A stretch of 13,725 nucleotides of DNA from Deltaproteobacteria bacterium. Its GTDB lineage: Bacteria; Desulfobacterota; DSM-4660; Desulfatiglandales; HGW-15. Of the stretch, positions 6,944-13,725 are shown piece by piece. The notes beneath the pieces were generated by a model. That model was not told where the DNA came from, made no database searches, and was given only the letters and a program-made list of their open reading frames with translations. The translations under genes were made by a program, and so were the position numbers. Position 1 is the first letter of the stretch. Each line of letters begins with the position of its first letter. Location: the NCBI GenBank assembly GCA_016932235.1, contig JAFGDF010000330.1, forward strand, positions 1 to 13,725, given 5' to 3'.

Positions 6944-8053
6944 CTAATCCCAGGAGAGAACCCAGCGACCTTTAATCTGCCTTTTATCCAGTTTATCGGC
7001 CACGTCGTTTATATCTTCCAGCTTGAATTTATTAGTTACAAGTTTGTCCAGTTTCAGATCATGCGTCATGGCCATTTGAATAAGATAAGGGATGTCAACA
7101 TGTGTGGATATCAGCCCATATATCTGACCCAGAATGGATTTATTGTGGAACTGCAGGGTCTGTAATGGGAGATTTGTTGTTTCATCTTTGGGTGTAATGC
7201 CGGAAACAACTACTTTGCCGCTCATGCCGACGGACCAGAAGGCCTGTATGATCGCTCCTGAATCCCCAATGGCCTCAAAGGCGATATCAGCCCCTCTTCC
7301 GGTAATCTCATGTATCCTGAGCACAGGATCTTCCTTGCTGTTGCAGATGAAATGGGTTGCGCCGAATTCTTTCGCCAGTTCCTCCCTGTCCTCTTCAATA
7401 TCCACGGCAATCACGGGATAGGCATGTCTTAGAACACACGCCCTTAAAATGTTGAGGCCGACACCGCCCAGCCCATAAACCACCACTTTATCGCCCGGTT
7501 GCACTTTGGCACAGTTGGTCACCGCGCCCCATCCCGTGGGGATGCAGCAACCCATAAGACAGGCGTATTCCAGAGGAAATTCCTTGGGTATGGGGATCAG
7601 CCCATTTTCCGGGGCCACGGTGTAATTAGAAAACCCGGATACAAAATTACCATGCCGAACCATCTTGCCGTCTTTATCGGTTATCCTTGATGTGCCGTCC
7701 AGCAGGAATCCCTTCACAAAATAGTCGAAAGTTCCCGTGCAGAGAAACCCCCTTCCTCTGCGGCACTGGAAACATTCCCCGCAGGGCACCATCCAGGTCG
7801 CGACTACATGATCACCTTTTTTCACCTTTGTGCATCCCGGTCCAACCTCCTCGATAATACCGGCCGCTTCATGCCCGGCCACAAGCGGCAAAAACATATC
7901 CACATGACCCAACAGGTTATGCAGGTCAGAATGACAATAGCCCGTATAGATATACCTGACTAGCGCCTCCTTTTCTTTTGGCGGAGCCAGTTCCAGTTCT
8001 TCAATACTGTATGGTTGTTTAATTTCCCTTATTACGGCGCCTTTGATTTTCAT
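6944..8053 (-). CDS. Zinc-dependent alcohol dehydrogenase (MDR superfamily)
   Basis: A 369-residue cytoplasmic medium-chain dehydrogenase, interconverting an alcohol and aldehyde/ketone with NAD(H). The GroES-like catalytic domain carries zinc ligands Cys40 (GYCHSD), His61 and Glu62 (AGHEAAG) and Cys169 (GCCIPTGWG). The structural zinc lobe is complete: Cys91, Cys94, Cys97 and Cys105. The Rossmann domain has GLGGVG (194-199) and an Asp218 at the end of strand two, which favours NAD over NADP. Length is normal. An AAGGAGAA Shine-Dalgarno precedes the ATG. The gene lies 93 bases after an iron-type alcohol dehydrogenase on the same strand, so they are likely co-transcribed. The substrate is unknown; the sequence resembles class III-related and NDMA-type alcohol dehydrogenases in general layout but I cannot assign it to one. 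Confidence 0.9.
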   Translation of the reverse strand: MKIKGAVIREIKQPYSIEELELAPPKEKEALVRYIYTGYCHSDLHNLLGHVDMFLPLVAGHEAAGIIEEVGPGCTKVKKGDHVVATWMVPCGECFQCRRGRGFLCTGTFDYFVKGFLLDGTSRITDKDGKMVRHGNFVSGFSNYTVAPENGLIPIPKEFPLEYACLMGCCIPTGWGAVTNCAKVQPGDKVVVYGLGGVGLNILRACVLRHAYPVIAVDIEEDREELAKEFGATHFICNSKEDPVLRIHEITGRGADIAFEAIGDSGAIIQAFWSVGMSGKVVVSGITPKDETTNLPLQTLQFHNKSILGQIYGLISTHVDIPYLIQMAMTHDLKLDKLVTNKFKLEDINDVADKLDKRQIKGRWVLSWD

Positions 8054-8127
8054 GATAATATTCTCCTTTTACCGTTAGAAATAATACTTTACCATACCCA
8101 CAATCAGAAGATCCTTCTTATCAAAGA

Positions 8128-8153
8128 GATCTGAAAGTTCAAGTTGTCAGATC
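8128..8153 (-). other. Intercistronic hairpin overlapping the Fe-dehydrogenase stop codon
   Basis: On the minus strand GATCTGA (8153-8147) and TCAGATC (8134-8128) form a perfect seven-base stem with a 12-base loop. The stop codon of the upstream dehydrogenase (8149-8147) lies in the stem. No strong T-run follows, so I favour an mRNA processing or stabilising element, or partial attenuation between the two dehydrogenase genes, over a full terminator. Confidence 0.4.
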
Positions 8154-9316
8154 ATCTTTTCAACAATACGGACTATATCCTCTTCGGAAGGTTTCCGAGG
8201 ATTAAACTGGCACTGGACACTGTTGAAGGTTTCCTGAACAATGATCTTCATATGGCTATCCTTATATCCGAAATCCTTCAGCCTTGCCGATATTTTGAGT
8301 TCCCTGAGCAAACTGTTTAGTTTCTCATAAGGTTCGTCGCTCAAAATACCATCATCTTTCCCTTTATCACCCATCATTTTCATTGCCCTGAAAATATCGG
8401 CTATTTTTTCTCCAGCGACTTCAGCGTTATACGCCATGACGTGAGGCAGCGTCATACCGCATGCCTTGCCATGAGGCATATGATAAAGCGCGCAAAGCGG
8501 CATTATCATTGCATGGCAAAGACCCATGTGGGCATTCATTCCGGCAATCATGGCCATTGTCGCCCCGACCTGCACTGTTTCACGGGCTTCGATAATTTTG
8601 CCATTATCGTATGCTCTCTTCAGTCCGCCGCTTATTAACTCAACCGCCTTTAGAGAGAACAGCCTTGTAACGATGCTGGCATCTTTAGATAGATAGGATT
8701 CTATTCCGTGTGTCAGCGCGTCAACACCGCTGTTGGCCGTTACACCGGGCGGCATGAGCAGGGTTAAGAGGGGATCAGTTATGGCTACCTTGGGGCAGAG
8801 AAAGGTGCTTAGGACCAGAAACTTGGATTGTATCGCCTCGTCGATAAAAACGGTCCCATCCGATATCTCGCTGCCGGTGCCGGAAGTGGTGGGTATGGTT
8901 ATGACCTTTCGATCCAACGGCGCCGGAACCTTGTTTAAGCCGCTATAGTCTCTGATATGGCCCCCGAATTGCGCTATTAAGGCAAGGGCTTTGGTCACAT
9001 CGATTACGCTGCCGCCGCCCACGGCAAGAACCGAATCAAATCTCCCGGGATCGTATTTTTCTACAAGATTTTCAAATAGAGTCACGGTCGGTTCAACCGA
9101 GACTTCGTCACATACCGTATATTCTATTTTTGATGCCTGAAGAGATTCGATGACGGGCCTGACGACGCCCAGTTTTATCAACAGCCCGTCGGTAACCAGA
9201 AGTGTCTTTTTGCAACCCAGTTCTTTTAATATCTTCCCTGTCTCTGATGCCATGCCCCTTCCATGACGCCAGCTTGTGGGAAAATCAAATTTCATGCCAA
9301 GATCATTATTGGTCAT
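8147..9316 (-). CDS. Iron-containing alcohol dehydrogenase (group III)
   Basis: A 389-residue cytoplasmic enzyme of the Fe-ADH family (FucO, 1,3-propanediol and butanol dehydrogenases), oxidising or forming primary alcohols with NAD(P)(H). The nucleotide loop is GGGSVID (100-106), followed by TTSGTGSE (143-150). The metal ligands fit the FucO pattern: Asp199 and His203 (GVDALTHGIESY), His268 (GLCHAM) and His282 (MPHGKA), the last two 14 residues apart as expected. The start is ATG at 9316 because AGGAGG lies four bases upstream. A GTG at 9340 would add eight residues but has no such site. It is the first gene of the pair with the zinc dehydrogenase. No clear promoter was found upstream. Substrate is not predictable. 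Confidence 0.9.
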   Translation of the reverse strand: MTNNDLGMKFDFPTSWRHGRGMASETGKILKELGCKKTLLVTDGLLIKLGVVRPVIESLQASKIEYTVCDEVSVEPTVTLFENLVEKYDPGRFDSVLAVGGGSVIDVTKALALIAQFGGHIRDYSGLNKVPAPLDRKVITIPTTSGTGSEISDGTVFIDEAIQSKFLVLSTFLCPKVAITDPLLTLLMPPGVTANSGVDALTHGIESYLSKDASIVTRLFSLKAVELISGGLKRAYDNGKIIEARETVQVGATMAMIAGMNAHMGLCHAMIMPLCALYHMPHGKACGMTLPHVMAYNAEVAGEKIADIFRAMKMMGDKGKDDGILSDEPYEKLNSLLRELKISARLKDFGYKDSHMKIIVQETFNSVQCQFNPRKPSEEDIVRIVEKMI

Positions 9317-9652
9317 TTTTCCTCCTGATAAAATTATCACTGCTAACTAAACTTCATCCAAGAGCGGGTATGTCGTACAATATATTTGACCTTCATCGCC
9401 CCAACGCCATAACCTTGACTTATACCATTGTCCGTAGTTTCTGAAAATATCTTTAGGTATATTTCCGCCCGCATCATCACCAACGCGCCACAACCTCCTC
9501 CTGTTTTCCGGAGTATACGAATTGACGGATCCTCATCTTCTGACCGGGTTGTATGATGACGGGATCTCAAATTATTATCGTCAAATTTATGACGAGTAAT
9601 TGGGTCCCCGCCATGATGCCATTGCCAGTATCACGGGCTGATCGCAAACTCA
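9317..9652. other. Intergenic stretch, possibly degraded coding sequence
   Basis: This 336-base interval holds no convincing gene. It contains the Shine-Dalgarno of the Fe-dehydrogenase. On the plus strand short protein-like runs occur in different frames, for example a run from an ATG at 9370 to a stop at 9442, and a run ending at a TAA near 9597 whose last residues include GLYDDGISNYYRQIYDE. This could be a decayed gene or chance. A 75-codon minus frame (9343-9570) starts with TTG without a ribosome site and is unrecognised. No terminator with a T-run was seen after the gene ending at 9653. Confidence 0.3.
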
Positions 9653-10885
9653 TTATAGTTTCCTTCCGAAATTTAGGCTGTTTTTGTTGATACATATCCC
9701 GGTGTGTGACTGAGTCATTTCATGACCTGTGTCCCTGAAAGGGAGGTAAACGAGTCCGGAGCTTTTTATTTTATAACTGATTTGCGGCAGATAAGGAAAG
9801 ATATTTTTTTTGGTGACCGCCGAGGCGGCAAGAGTAATTTTCATGGCCTGAATCGCTTCGGTTCGGGGCAGTGTTACCGGATAGGCCCTGCCCCCGGGGG
9901 GTTTCTCTTCGAGTTTGAAATCCCTTTGAGAAACCGTAAACTGCTTGGATGTATTAAGAAAAATTTTCGGGCGGATCTTAAATGCAGGGCTCCAGAAGCT
10001 CATATCCTCGTTTTCATAGTCTTCTGTTATCACTACGGGCTGGTTTGTGATTCTTAAGAAATCTCCGAATGAATTAATGTCAACACCCTTAGTGCTGGCG
10101 CTGTTTCTCCAGAATGGCAGATACACGCAATCACCCTTTTCATCCGGTGCAAATGAGACACGGACCTGTTCAAATTTACTGTTCACGGCCTCCCAGGCGG
10201 TATCGCAGTTTGAGCACGTCAGGACCACGCTGTCGCTTTCGCCTTCCAGGTTCCACCCGCATTGGGGACAGATCGTGGCTATGAATTGAATCTTCCATCC
10301 CGGATTCTTAACCGTATATGATTCAATGGTTTCACCGGCGTCAGAAGGACCAGGAAAAGGCCTGTTTATCACAGCGTCATAGAGTCTGTTGTTCTGAATA
10401 TACATGGGAAGATATATAAGACTCATCGTTTCGCCGATATAAGCTCGATGAAGGATTCGATCGTGACTTGAGGCAGATCCCGAGGGGATTTTCCCTGCCC
10501 TGTTGAGTATTTCGGCGGCCTTGAACGTGAATTTCAGGTATGATCCCTTGGTTTCCGGCGTGACGAATTTCATCTTCATGGCCTGTGGTCTGAGACCCAG
10601 GGAAAGGGGTATGGATTTAAAATCCAGGCCCACGTTTGTTATATCAACAATACGGTGTCCGATTGTCGTTCCCTGACAGAAATAGACGTTACCCTTAAAT
10701 CGAAGATAGGGCGCGTAGATAATATCCCTGCCGGCAGCCTTATCAGGCAACACAAAGCGAAAATAATTGGTGGTGTAGAGAAAATTATTTACTTCACAAT
10801 AAGGACATCGAAGTAAATGGTCTGTTTCGTCCAGGTCGATAGGCGCGCCGCATTGCGGGCATTCCTGTCTGAAGGTAAAACCCAT
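9653..10885 (-). CDS. Zinc-ribbon protein partnered with the SPFH protein
   Basis: A 410-residue protein with no signal peptide or membrane helix visible. Two four-cysteine zinc ribbons are clear: Cys9/Cys12 and Cys27/Cys30 at the N-terminus, and Cys206/Cys209 and Cys224/Cys227 in the middle. Each ribbon is followed by a beta-rich segment of similar flavour (IIYAPYLRFKG after the first, CVYLPFWRN after the second, and GLVYLPFRD near the end), suggesting repeated units. The ATG at 10885 starts one base after the stop of the SPFH gene (TGATATG), so translation is coupled. A longer frame reaching 10981 would overlap the SPFH ribbons and is rejected. Function is unknown. Linkage to an SPFH protein recalls the Bacillus YdjG-YdjH-YdjI group, where a zinc-ribbon partner works with the SPFH protein YdjI and PspA in membrane stress; that role here is inference. 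Confidence 0.75.
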   Translation of the reverse strand: MGFTFRQECPQCGAPIDLDETDHLLRCPYCEVNNFLYTTNYFRFVLPDKAAGRDIIYAPYLRFKGNVYFCQGTTIGHRIVDITNVGLDFKSIPLSLGLRPQAMKMKFVTPETKGSYLKFTFKAAEILNRAGKIPSGSASSHDRILHRAYIGETMSLIYLPMYIQNNRLYDAVINRPFPGPSDAGETIESYTVKNPGWKIQFIATICPQCGWNLEGESDSVVLTCSNCDTAWEAVNSKFEQVRVSFAPDEKGDCVYLPFWRNSASTKGVDINSFGDFLRITNQPVVITEDYENEDMSFWSPAFKIRPKIFLNTSKQFTVSQRDFKLEEKPPGGRAYPVTLPRTEAIQAMKITLAASAVTKKNIFPYLPQISYKIKSSGLVYLPFRDTGHEMTQSHTGICINKNSLNFGRKL

Positions 10886-10886
10886 A

Positions 10887-12020
10887 TCAGCCCAGCTTTT
10901 CCCCGCACTGATTGCAGAATGAAGCCCCGGGCATATTCTCGGTTTTGCAGTTTGGGCATATCCTTGGAACCGGTTTCTCATCCGCGGGATGGCCGCATTT
11001 TGGGCAAAAACGCGCGTTAGGAGGCAGATTTTTCCCGCAGTTGGAACACTGGCTGAATATCAGCTGCTGGTGACCGCAGTGGGGACAGAACCTTGATTCC
11101 TTTGGAATTGGATGCATACAGTCGGGGCATTTATATTCCGGTTCTGCCGCTGCAGACGTTCCGCCGCCCTTTTGCGGTTTGAATGCTTCTGAAAACATAG
11201 CCGGCATCATAAGTCCAAGTCCCATCCCCATTCCAGAGCCTGCTTCACCCTGGGATTCCGCCGCTTTTTCCATAGCCATGGCCGCTTTTAGCTTTACAAG
11301 TCTGTCCAGGTCCTGAATAACGCCAAGACGGCTCTTGTCATCTATTGCCTGTTGAACTTCCGGAGGTGGTGTTATGGAGGTGATATACAGGTTGTCAAGA
11401 CCCAGGCCGAAACGTTTGAAATCATCCTGTAACCGTTTCTGTAATCCTTCTGAGAGCTGGTCATACTGGCCGGGAAGATTGAGCACGCTGTCGAGGTTTT
11501 CCCCCAAATGATCATTAAAACGCGAAATAATAACACGTTTGAGATATTCCTCTATCTCCTGAGTGGTGAATTTACCCATTGTGCCCACCAGGGTGTTGAT
11601 AAAGAGGACAGGCTGGATAACCTGGATATTGAACATGCCATGGGCCCTTAGCCTGATAAGCCCGAGCTCGGAGTCCTTGAAGGCTACAGGATCTCTTGTG
11701 CCCCATTTCAGGTTGGGGAATACTTTCATGTTGGCAAAATATACTTCAGCCCTGAGAGGACTGTTGAGCGCCCATGGAATGGCAAGTATTTTTGTCAAGA
11801 CCGGTATATTCCCTGTTTTAAGGGTGTGTCTTCCAGGTCCGAACGCGTCGCAGGCCTTTCCTTTATAAAACAGCACCCCGGCCTGGCTTTCCCTTATGAC
11901 CAGTTGTGCCCCGAATTTTATTTCACCCGAACCGTTTTCAGGGATCCTGTGAACAAGCTCCTCACCTGTTTCGTCAAACCACTCTATTAGCTCCAGGAAA
12001 AAAATATTGTCCGTTCCCAT
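10887..12020 (-). CDS. SPFH-domain (virion core/YdjI-type) protein with three C-terminal zinc ribbons
   Basis: A 377-residue protein. Residues about 1-240 form an SPFH/band-7-like domain of the COG4260 'virion core' type, with typical segments QLVIRESQAGVLFYKGKA, FGPGRHTL and NIPVL near the N-terminus, and ITSITPPPEVQQAIDDKS before a helical stretch. A Gly/Met-rich linker (about 262-275) leads to three zinc ribbons of the C-x-x-C...C-x-x-C type at about residues 298-316, 325-343 and 355-373. There is no membrane helix. SPFH proteins oligomerise on membranes; YdjI of Bacillus helps localise PspA under envelope stress. The ATG at 12020 follows a GGGGGAA site, which decides the start over an upstream in-frame codon at 12065. 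It leads a two-gene operon and has a plausible promoter. Confidence 0.85.
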   Translation of the reverse strand: MGTDNIFFLELIEWFDETGEELVHRIPENGSGEIKFGAQLVIRESQAGVLFYKGKACDAFGPGRHTLKTGNIPVLTKILAIPWALNSPLRAEVYFANMKVFPNLKWGTRDPVAFKDSELGLIRLRAHGMFNIQVIQPVLFINTLVGTMGKFTTQEIEEYLKRVIISRFNDHLGENLDSVLNLPGQYDQLSEGLQKRLQDDFKRFGLGLDNLYITSITPPPEVQQAIDDKSRLGVIQDLDRLVKLKAAMAMEKAAESQGEAGSGMGMGLGLMMPAMFSEAFKPQKGGGTSAAAEPEYKCPDCMHPIPKESRFCPHCGHQQLIFSQCSNCGKNLPPNARFCPKCGHPADEKPVPRICPNCKTENMPGASFCNQCGEKLG

Positions 12021-12053
12021 TAGTTTCCCCCATATTCTTTCTATTAAAAAATA

Positions 12054-12082
12054 AATATATATCAATATTCATTGCTTTCCAA
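12054..12082 (-). promoter_or_regulatory. Probable promoter of the SPFH/zinc-ribbon operon
   Basis: On the minus strand TTGGAA (12082-12077), a 17-base spacer and TATATT (12059-12054) precede the SPFH start by 33 bases. The -35 matches consensus at four positions and the -10 at five. The surrounding sequence is very AT-rich, so the exact -10 could shift by one or two bases. It suggests the operon is transcribed independently of the cyclase gene. Confidence 0.45.
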
Positions 12083-12153
12083 GAAAAATCCATACCGCGA
12101 TCTTTATCCATAAGGCCGAATCCAGCCCTGCTCTATGATTTTGGCTTATCTTT

Positions 12154-13512
12154 TCAGCTGGATCGGAGAAGAACATTTTTTTTTAACTCGTACATCGCGT
12201 CGTCCGCCCTTTCAAGAAGGCTCTCCAGGTTGTCTCCTTTCAACGCAAGGGTAACACCGCTGCTCACGTTAATGTCCAGCTTTCCCACTTTATATGAGAC
12301 GAATTTCCTTTTCTTAAGATTTTTCCTGAATTTTATAATCCGTTCCTCAGCCATTTCTTCCGTCAGGCCGTCAATGGCAACCACAAATTCATCCCCGCCG
12401 TACCTGGCGATGAAATCGCCTTTTCTGAACGATTCTTCCAGGCACTGCGCTACTTTGATCAGAACTTTATCTCCCGCCACATGGCCGAAAGTATCATTGA
12501 TGGATTTGAATTTATCTATGTCAAAAAAAATAATCGCAAAAGGTTTACCTGTCTCATTGAATAACTTAAGAGCTTTGTTAATCCTATCCTCAAGCGCCTT
12601 GCGATTGAAAAGGCCCGTAAGACCGTCTTTCATGGCAATTTTCTGAAACTGCTCGGCCCGTTTTGTCATTCGCAGGGCATCCTTCTCGACCTCATTAATC
12701 CTTGATTTCAGCTTTTTAATGTTCTCATTGGCGATATGGGACTTTCGTATTTCACGCTCCTTTTTTATCGATACAAGTTTCCTTATATTTTCTAATTTTT
12801 CGATAATTAACGATTTAACCTCGCTTATTGTTGAATGAATATTGAACGAATCAGCGATAGATATTACCTCATTATTTATTCTCATTTCAAAGTATTCTAT
12901 CTCCTTCAGGGGCGCTTTACCTCCGAATTCCCTGGCAAGATTGTTTTCAAGCTCCTTTACCTGCTGAAGAAATGCGATAAATGAACTATTGATAATCCTG
13001 AAATCATCAGAGATTTTTAACTTGATTTCACCTATGTATTTCAGGAGATCATCCGTTGGTTTTTTAAAATCCATTAGCGTCATCTCTCCGTTACAATCGA
13101 TTCCAATCTTCTCTGAAGATACCGCGGTTTCACCCTTAGAAGGGTAGAAGTCATCAATCAGAGCGATCATTATCTGACGGAAGCCCCTGCACGCGTCTGA
13201 AATTTTATCGGCCATGTCCTGAAAAGGATCTGAACCGATAAGGTCATTTTCAGAGCTCCTTTCTTTTTTGAGGATGGTTTGCTTGATCCTGTAAAGTCCT
13301 TCGTCTATAAAATCAGGGTCAATCTCGCCTTTCGAGTTAACAGCATCCCTGATTTTTCTTATCTCTTCATTTATTTCATCCTGTGTGGACGCAATGACAC
13401 CGAATGTGTTTACAACCTTGAGAAGGGATTCTTTTTCTTCCCTTCGTGTCTCTTCAAGATCAAAATAGTCTTTTTTTAGCTGTTCGAATTCTTTATCAAG
13501 ATCTCTTGACAT
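12154..13512 (-). CDS. Soluble GGDEF diguanylate cyclase with helical N-terminal region
   Basis: A 452-residue protein. Residues 1 to about 290 are strongly helical and charged, with coiled-coil-like stretches (for example RMTKRAEQFQKIAM just before the catalytic part) and no membrane segment or recognised sensor domain. The C-terminal GGDEF domain makes c-di-GMP from two GTP. It has the DGLTGLFNR entry motif, metal-binding Asp331 (FFDIDKF), the NDTFGH segment, the intact active-site loop GGDEF at 372-376, and an inhibitory I-site R363-x-x-D366, so product feedback is expected. The ATG at 13512 is preceded by AAGGGG at good spacing. Upstream in-frame starts at 13545 (ATG) and 13569 (GTG) lack that. 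It lies 133 bases before the SPFH operon. Its input is unknown; dimerisation by the N-terminal helices is likely. Confidence 0.88.
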   Translation of the reverse strand: MSRDLDKEFEQLKKDYFDLEETRREEKESLLKVVNTFGVIASTQDEINEEIRKIRDAVNSKGEIDPDFIDEGLYRIKQTILKKERSSENDLIGSDPFQDMADKISDACRGFRQIMIALIDDFYPSKGETAVSSEKIGIDCNGEMTLMDFKKPTDDLLKYIGEIKLKISDDFRIINSSFIAFLQQVKELENNLAREFGGKAPLKEIEYFEMRINNEVISIADSFNIHSTISEVKSLIIEKLENIRKLVSIKKEREIRKSHIANENIKKLKSRINEVEKDALRMTKRAEQFQKIAMKDGLTGLFNRKALEDRINKALKLFNETGKPFAIIFFDIDKFKSINDTFGHVAGDKVLIKVAQCLEESFRKGDFIARYGGDEFVVAIDGLTEEMAEERIIKFRKNLKKRKFVSYKVGKLDINVSSGVTLALKGDNLESLLERADDAMYELKKNVLLRSS

Positions 13513-13516
13513 ATAT

Positions 13517-13687
13517 TTACCCCTTGGAATGTCCTGATCCGCCATCAGGGCGCTCTCTGCAACGTTCACCTCGGTCTGATGGTGGATTTTGGGAATGTTT
13601 CAGCTTTGTCCGGTCAGGAAATTGCATTATAACTCCTATATCTGAACGTTTATGGACAAGGGGGTCTCTTTTCAGCTTCTCCGCCAT
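13517..13687 (-). CDS. Possible small hypothetical gene upstream of the cyclase
   Basis: A 56-codon frame on the minus strand runs from an ATG at 13687 to a TAA at 13519-13517, ending four bases before the cyclase ATG. The ATG has GAGGTG just before it and overlaps the end of the preceding frame. A second in-frame ATG at 13627 has an excellent AGGAG five bases upstream and would give 36 residues. The product is basic and polar (MAEKLKRDPLVHKRSDIGV at the start; SDRGERCRERPDGG near the end) with no recognisable domain. The cyclase Shine-Dalgarno overlaps its last codons, which fits coupling. It may be a real small regulator, or a leader. No family recognised. Confidence 0.35.
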   Translation of the reverse strand: MAEKLKRDPLVHKRSDIGVIMQFPDRTKLKHSQNPPSDRGERCRERPDGGSGHSKG

Positions 13688-13725
13688 ATCACCTCAGTTC
13701 CTGGAACGGCACCTATATACTGCGC
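13672..13725 (-). CDS. C-terminal end of an upstream gene, partial
   Basis: Reading in from the right edge on the minus strand, only one frame is open: 17 codons ending VPGTEVIWRRS and a TGA at 13674-13672. The other two frames stop within a few codons. It overlaps the start of the small frame by 16 bases, as in an operon. Too short to identify. Confidence 0.3.
   Translation of the reverse strand, partial: AQYIGAVPGTEVIWRRS

Noticed and set aside
9343..9570. 75-codon minus-strand frame upstream of the Fe-dehydrogenase
   Set aside because: TTG start without a Shine-Dalgarno and no recognisable protein features.
10886..10981. N-terminal extension of the zinc-ribbon protein to 10981
   Set aside because: It would overlap the SPFH zinc-ribbon codons; the ATG at 10885, one base after the SPFH stop, gives a clean coupled start.
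11906..12646. 246-codon plus-strand open frame across the SPFH start and cyclase end
   Set aside because: Antisense to two well-supported genes and to their intergenic promoter; Ser/Leu/Phe-rich shadow product.
13513..13569. Upstream GTG (13569) or ATG (13545) start for the cyclase
   Set aside because: Only the ATG at 13512 has a good Shine-Dalgarno (AAGGGG); the extra residues are not part of a recognised domain.

Overview
The window looks like chromosomal DNA of a Gram-negative, probably anaerobic bacterium. A deltaproteobacterial (Desulfobacterota-like) source is my best guess. It rests on an LPS-type GT9 transferase, a Tat-exported cell-wall enzyme, an IntI-type recombinase remnant, a Zn-ADH/Fe-ADH pair and an SPFH/zinc-ribbon pair. 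It is inference, not proof. No tRNA, rRNA, CRISPR array or intact insertion sequence is visible.

Layout, left to right. (1) 1-524, minus strand: an AT-rich BrnT-like toxin and CopG-like antitoxin module. Its near-consensus promoter sits so close to the toxin start that the transcript is predicted to be leaderless. (2) 730-1437, plus: an integron-integrase-type tyrosine recombinase with an in-frame internal deletion that removes part of the active site. The toxin-antitoxin pair diverges from it, which is the side and orientation integron cassettes take. (3) 1483-6688, plus: an envelope block. It holds a GT9 glycosyltransferase, a 1001-residue class A penicillin-binding protein with a degenerate glycosyltransferase half and an enlarged transpeptidase half, and a Tat-exported beta-lactamase-fold serine hydrolase with a perfect sigma-70 promoter. 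(4) 6944-9316, minus: an iron-type alcohol dehydrogenase followed by a zinc-type alcohol dehydrogenase, probably one operon. (5) 9653-12020, minus: an SPFH-domain protein with three C-terminal zinc ribbons, then a second zinc-ribbon protein that starts one base after the SPFH stop. (6) 12154-13725, minus: a soluble GGDEF diguanylate cyclase, preceded by a possible small gene and the last codons of another gene.

How the parts fit. Region 3 is a peptidoglycan and outer-envelope neighbourhood. Region 4 can interconvert alcohols and aldehydes with NAD(H). Region 5 resembles membrane-stress SPFH modules such as the Bacillus YdjI type and may share its signalling context with the cyclase in region 6. 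The toxin-antitoxin and recombinase pair at the left edge looks like accessory DNA. The most unusual points are the truncated IntI next to a cassette-like toxin-antitoxin module, the leaderless toxin transcript, the divergent penicillin-binding protein and the SPFH/zinc-ribbon pair.
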